Source of the DNA: SIG440 sp045647905 | GTDB taxonomy: Bacteria; Bacillota; Clostridia; Monoglobales; Monoglobaceae | Direction: 5' to 3' | Assembly: GCA_045647905.1 (NCBI GenBank) | Contig: JAZRMZ010000188.1 | Coordinates: 1-6,940 of the forward strand | Length of the DNA: 6,940 nucleotides | Part shown: positions 6,133 to 6,940 of the stretch, piece after piece | How positions within the stretch are numbered: the stretch's first letter is position 1 | Layout: the number at the start of each line of letters is the position of its first letter | Notes under the pieces: generated by a model | Seen by the model: only the letters and a program-made list of their open reading frames with translations | What the model was told of the DNA's origin: nothing | The model's database searches: none | Position numbers and translations under genes: made by a program

Positions 6133-6136
6133 AAAT
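6108..6136 (+). promoter_or_regulatory. Candidate transaldolase promoter with poor -35
   Basis: TAAAAT at 6131-6136 lies in the same context as the araC -10 on the other strand. The hexamer 17 bp upstream (6108-6113, CAATAA) does not resemble TTGACA and overlaps the araC -35. If real, this promoter would probably need an activator, possibly the AraC-type protein. The predicted start is near 6143. Confidence 0.35.
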
Positions 6137-6198
6137 GGTGAAATGTGATGTAGAAAAAATTCCCTTGTGGAGTTATTATGTTGTTGTTAAATTTTATT

Positions 6199-6203
6199 AG
6201 GAG
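6199..6203 (+). promoter_or_regulatory. Ribosome binding site for the transaldolase GTG start
   Basis: AGGAG ends 8 nt before the GTG at 6212-6214, and no in-frame ATG is better placed, so the GTG start is supported. Confidence 0.75.
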
Positions 6204-6211
6204 ATGATTTT

Positions 6212-6865
6212 GTGAAAATATTTGTTGATACTGCAAATGTTGAAGAAATACGAAAAGTGAATGACATGGGTGTTATATGTGGTGTTACCACAAATCCCAG
6301 CCTGATTGCAAAAGAAGGTCGGGACTTTGTTGAGGTTGTGAAAGAAATCAGCACCATTGTGGACGGACCAATCAGTGCAGAGGTTATTAGCGTTGATGCG
6401 GAAGGAATGGTTGCCGAGGCATTGGCGCTTTGCGAAAAGATAAACAGCAACAATCTTGTTATAAAGATTCCCATGACGGCTGAAGGACTTTGTGCGGTTA
6501 AGCAGCTTACTGCAAAAGGAATCAAAACCAATGTGACCTTGATTTTTTCGGCAGCTCAGGCTTTGCTTGCGGCAAGGGCAGGGGCATCTTTCGTGAGTCC
6601 TTTTGTGGGTCGCCTTGATGATGTGGGAATTGTTGGAATGGAACTGATAGACGAAATCGGAAAGATTTTTGAAATCCACGGAATTGAAACAGAAATCATA
6701 GCTGCAAGCATACGTAATCCCATTCATGTTATTGAAGCTGCAATGAGCGGTTCGCATATTGCAACGGTGCCCTACAATGTTATTGTTCAGATGACAAAGC
6801 ACCCCCTTACGGATGCAGGTATTGAAAAATTTCTGAAAGACTGGGAAACGGTGGAAAAGGCGTAA
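6212..6865 (+). CDS. tal: Small transaldolase (TalC/MipB, fructose-6-phosphate aldolase-like subfamily)
   Basis: This 217-residue single-domain (beta/alpha)8 barrel enzyme of the class I aldolase type works in the cytosol. It should move a dihydroxyacetone unit between sugar phosphates in the non-oxidative pentose phosphate pathway. The Schiff-base lysine is K85 in NLVIKIPMT. D6 (FVDTAN) and N28 (GVTTNPS) are in the expected places, and TNVTLIFSAAQALLAARAG and SPFVGRLDD are family signatures. Residue 57 is Glu (SAEVIS), where E. coli fructose-6-phosphate aldolase has Gln59; Glu there is characteristic of true transaldolases, so transaldolase is preferred over aldolase. The protein closely resembles Bacillus YwjH as I recall it. 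It begins at GTG with AGGAG 8 nt upstream and ends with TAA. It lies alone on the plus strand, divergent from araC; no terminator is seen in the 75 bases that follow. Confidence 0.93.
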   Translation: MKIFVDTANVEEIRKVNDMGVICGVTTNPSLIAKEGRDFVEVVKEISTIVDGPISAEVISVDAEGMVAEALALCEKINSNNLVIKIPMTAEGLCAVKQLTAKGIKTNVTLIFSAAQALLAARAGASFVSPFVGRLDDVGIVGMELIDEIGKIFEIHGIETEIIAASIRNPIHVIEAAMSGSHIATVPYNVIVQMTKHPLTDAGIEKFLKDWETVEKA

Positions 6866-6914
6866 TAAATTGAAAACGGTTGGGTGAAAAATGTTTGGGT
6901 AAAACACTCGGTAA

Positions 6915-6940
6915 AGATTCTTCGTTGCACTCAGAATGAC
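6915..6940. repeat. Edge of a probable dispersed palindromic repeat
   Basis: The last 26 bases, read on the minus strand, are GTCATTCTGAGTGCAACGAAG followed by AATCT. They resemble a short repeat (GTCATTCTGAGCG..GCGAAGAATC) that I recall from intergenic regions of many bacterial genomes. Inverted ATTCT and AGAAT segments sit at either side. The window ends here, so copy number and full length cannot be judged. The 49 bases between the transaldolase stop and this repeat hold only short G/A-rich near-repeats. Confidence 0.4.

Noticed and set aside
6143..6198. Riboswitch in the transaldolase leader
   Set aside because: The stretch is short, T/A-rich and lacks stable paired elements or any recognisable riboswitch core.
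6197..6907. Minus-strand open frame of 236 codons opposite the transaldolase gene
   Set aside because: It is antisense to a fully conserved enzyme and reads as low-complexity Phe/Asn/Cys/His-rich sequence with no recognisable domain or ribosome binding site; it is a shadow frame.
1..6940. CRISPR array, tRNA or rRNA genes, phage or defence islands
   Set aside because: No regularly spaced repeats, cloverleaf sequences, rRNA-like segments or defence gene families were seen.

Overview
This 6.9-kb window looks like chromosomal DNA of a low-to-moderate GC Firmicute, probably a gut-type member of the Clostridia. The clues are strong GGAGG-type ribosome binding sites, sigma-A style promoters in AT-rich gaps, a Bacillus YwjH-like small transaldolase, a BmrC/BmrD-like ABC pair and an ISL3-family insertion sequence. 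The genus cannot be fixed from sequence reading alone.

Layout. Positions 1-1366 hold most of an ISL3 insertion sequence with an intact transposase on the minus strand. Its transposase-proximal end is visible at 1366 and the other end lies outside the window. Positions 1393-5062 (minus strand) hold two overlapping genes for the halves of a heterodimeric ABC exporter. The first gene (3311-5062) encodes a half with a degenerate ATPase site. The second (1393-3327) encodes the catalytically canonical half. The pair has its own well-formed promoter (5124-5152), followed at once by a 10-bp stem-loop (5089-5115). Upstream of it on the same strand is an AraC-family regulator (5203-6030), which probably starts at a GTG rather than at the more upstream ATG. 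Divergent from the regulator is a small transaldolase gene on the plus strand (6212-6865). Positions 6915-6940 look like the beginning of a dispersed palindromic repeat.

How the parts may work together. The AraC-type protein has a cupin sensor domain. It lies between the exporter and the transaldolase and so could control either or both. The araC-transaldolase gap holds a 12-bp perfect inverted repeat that places near-identical -10 regions face to face, and the gap before the exporter holds a small palindrome just upstream of the -35. The exporter and regulator resemble a drug, peptide or host-compound efflux module, but the substrate cannot be deduced.

The most interesting structure is in the IS. 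Inverted repeats upstream of the transposase would fold over its start codon only in transcripts that enter from outside. The IS sits 26 bp downstream of the co-oriented exporter genes, with no terminator visible between them, so this is where such protection would matter. I see no convincing new multigene system here. The gene families are known ones and the novelty is mainly regulatory.
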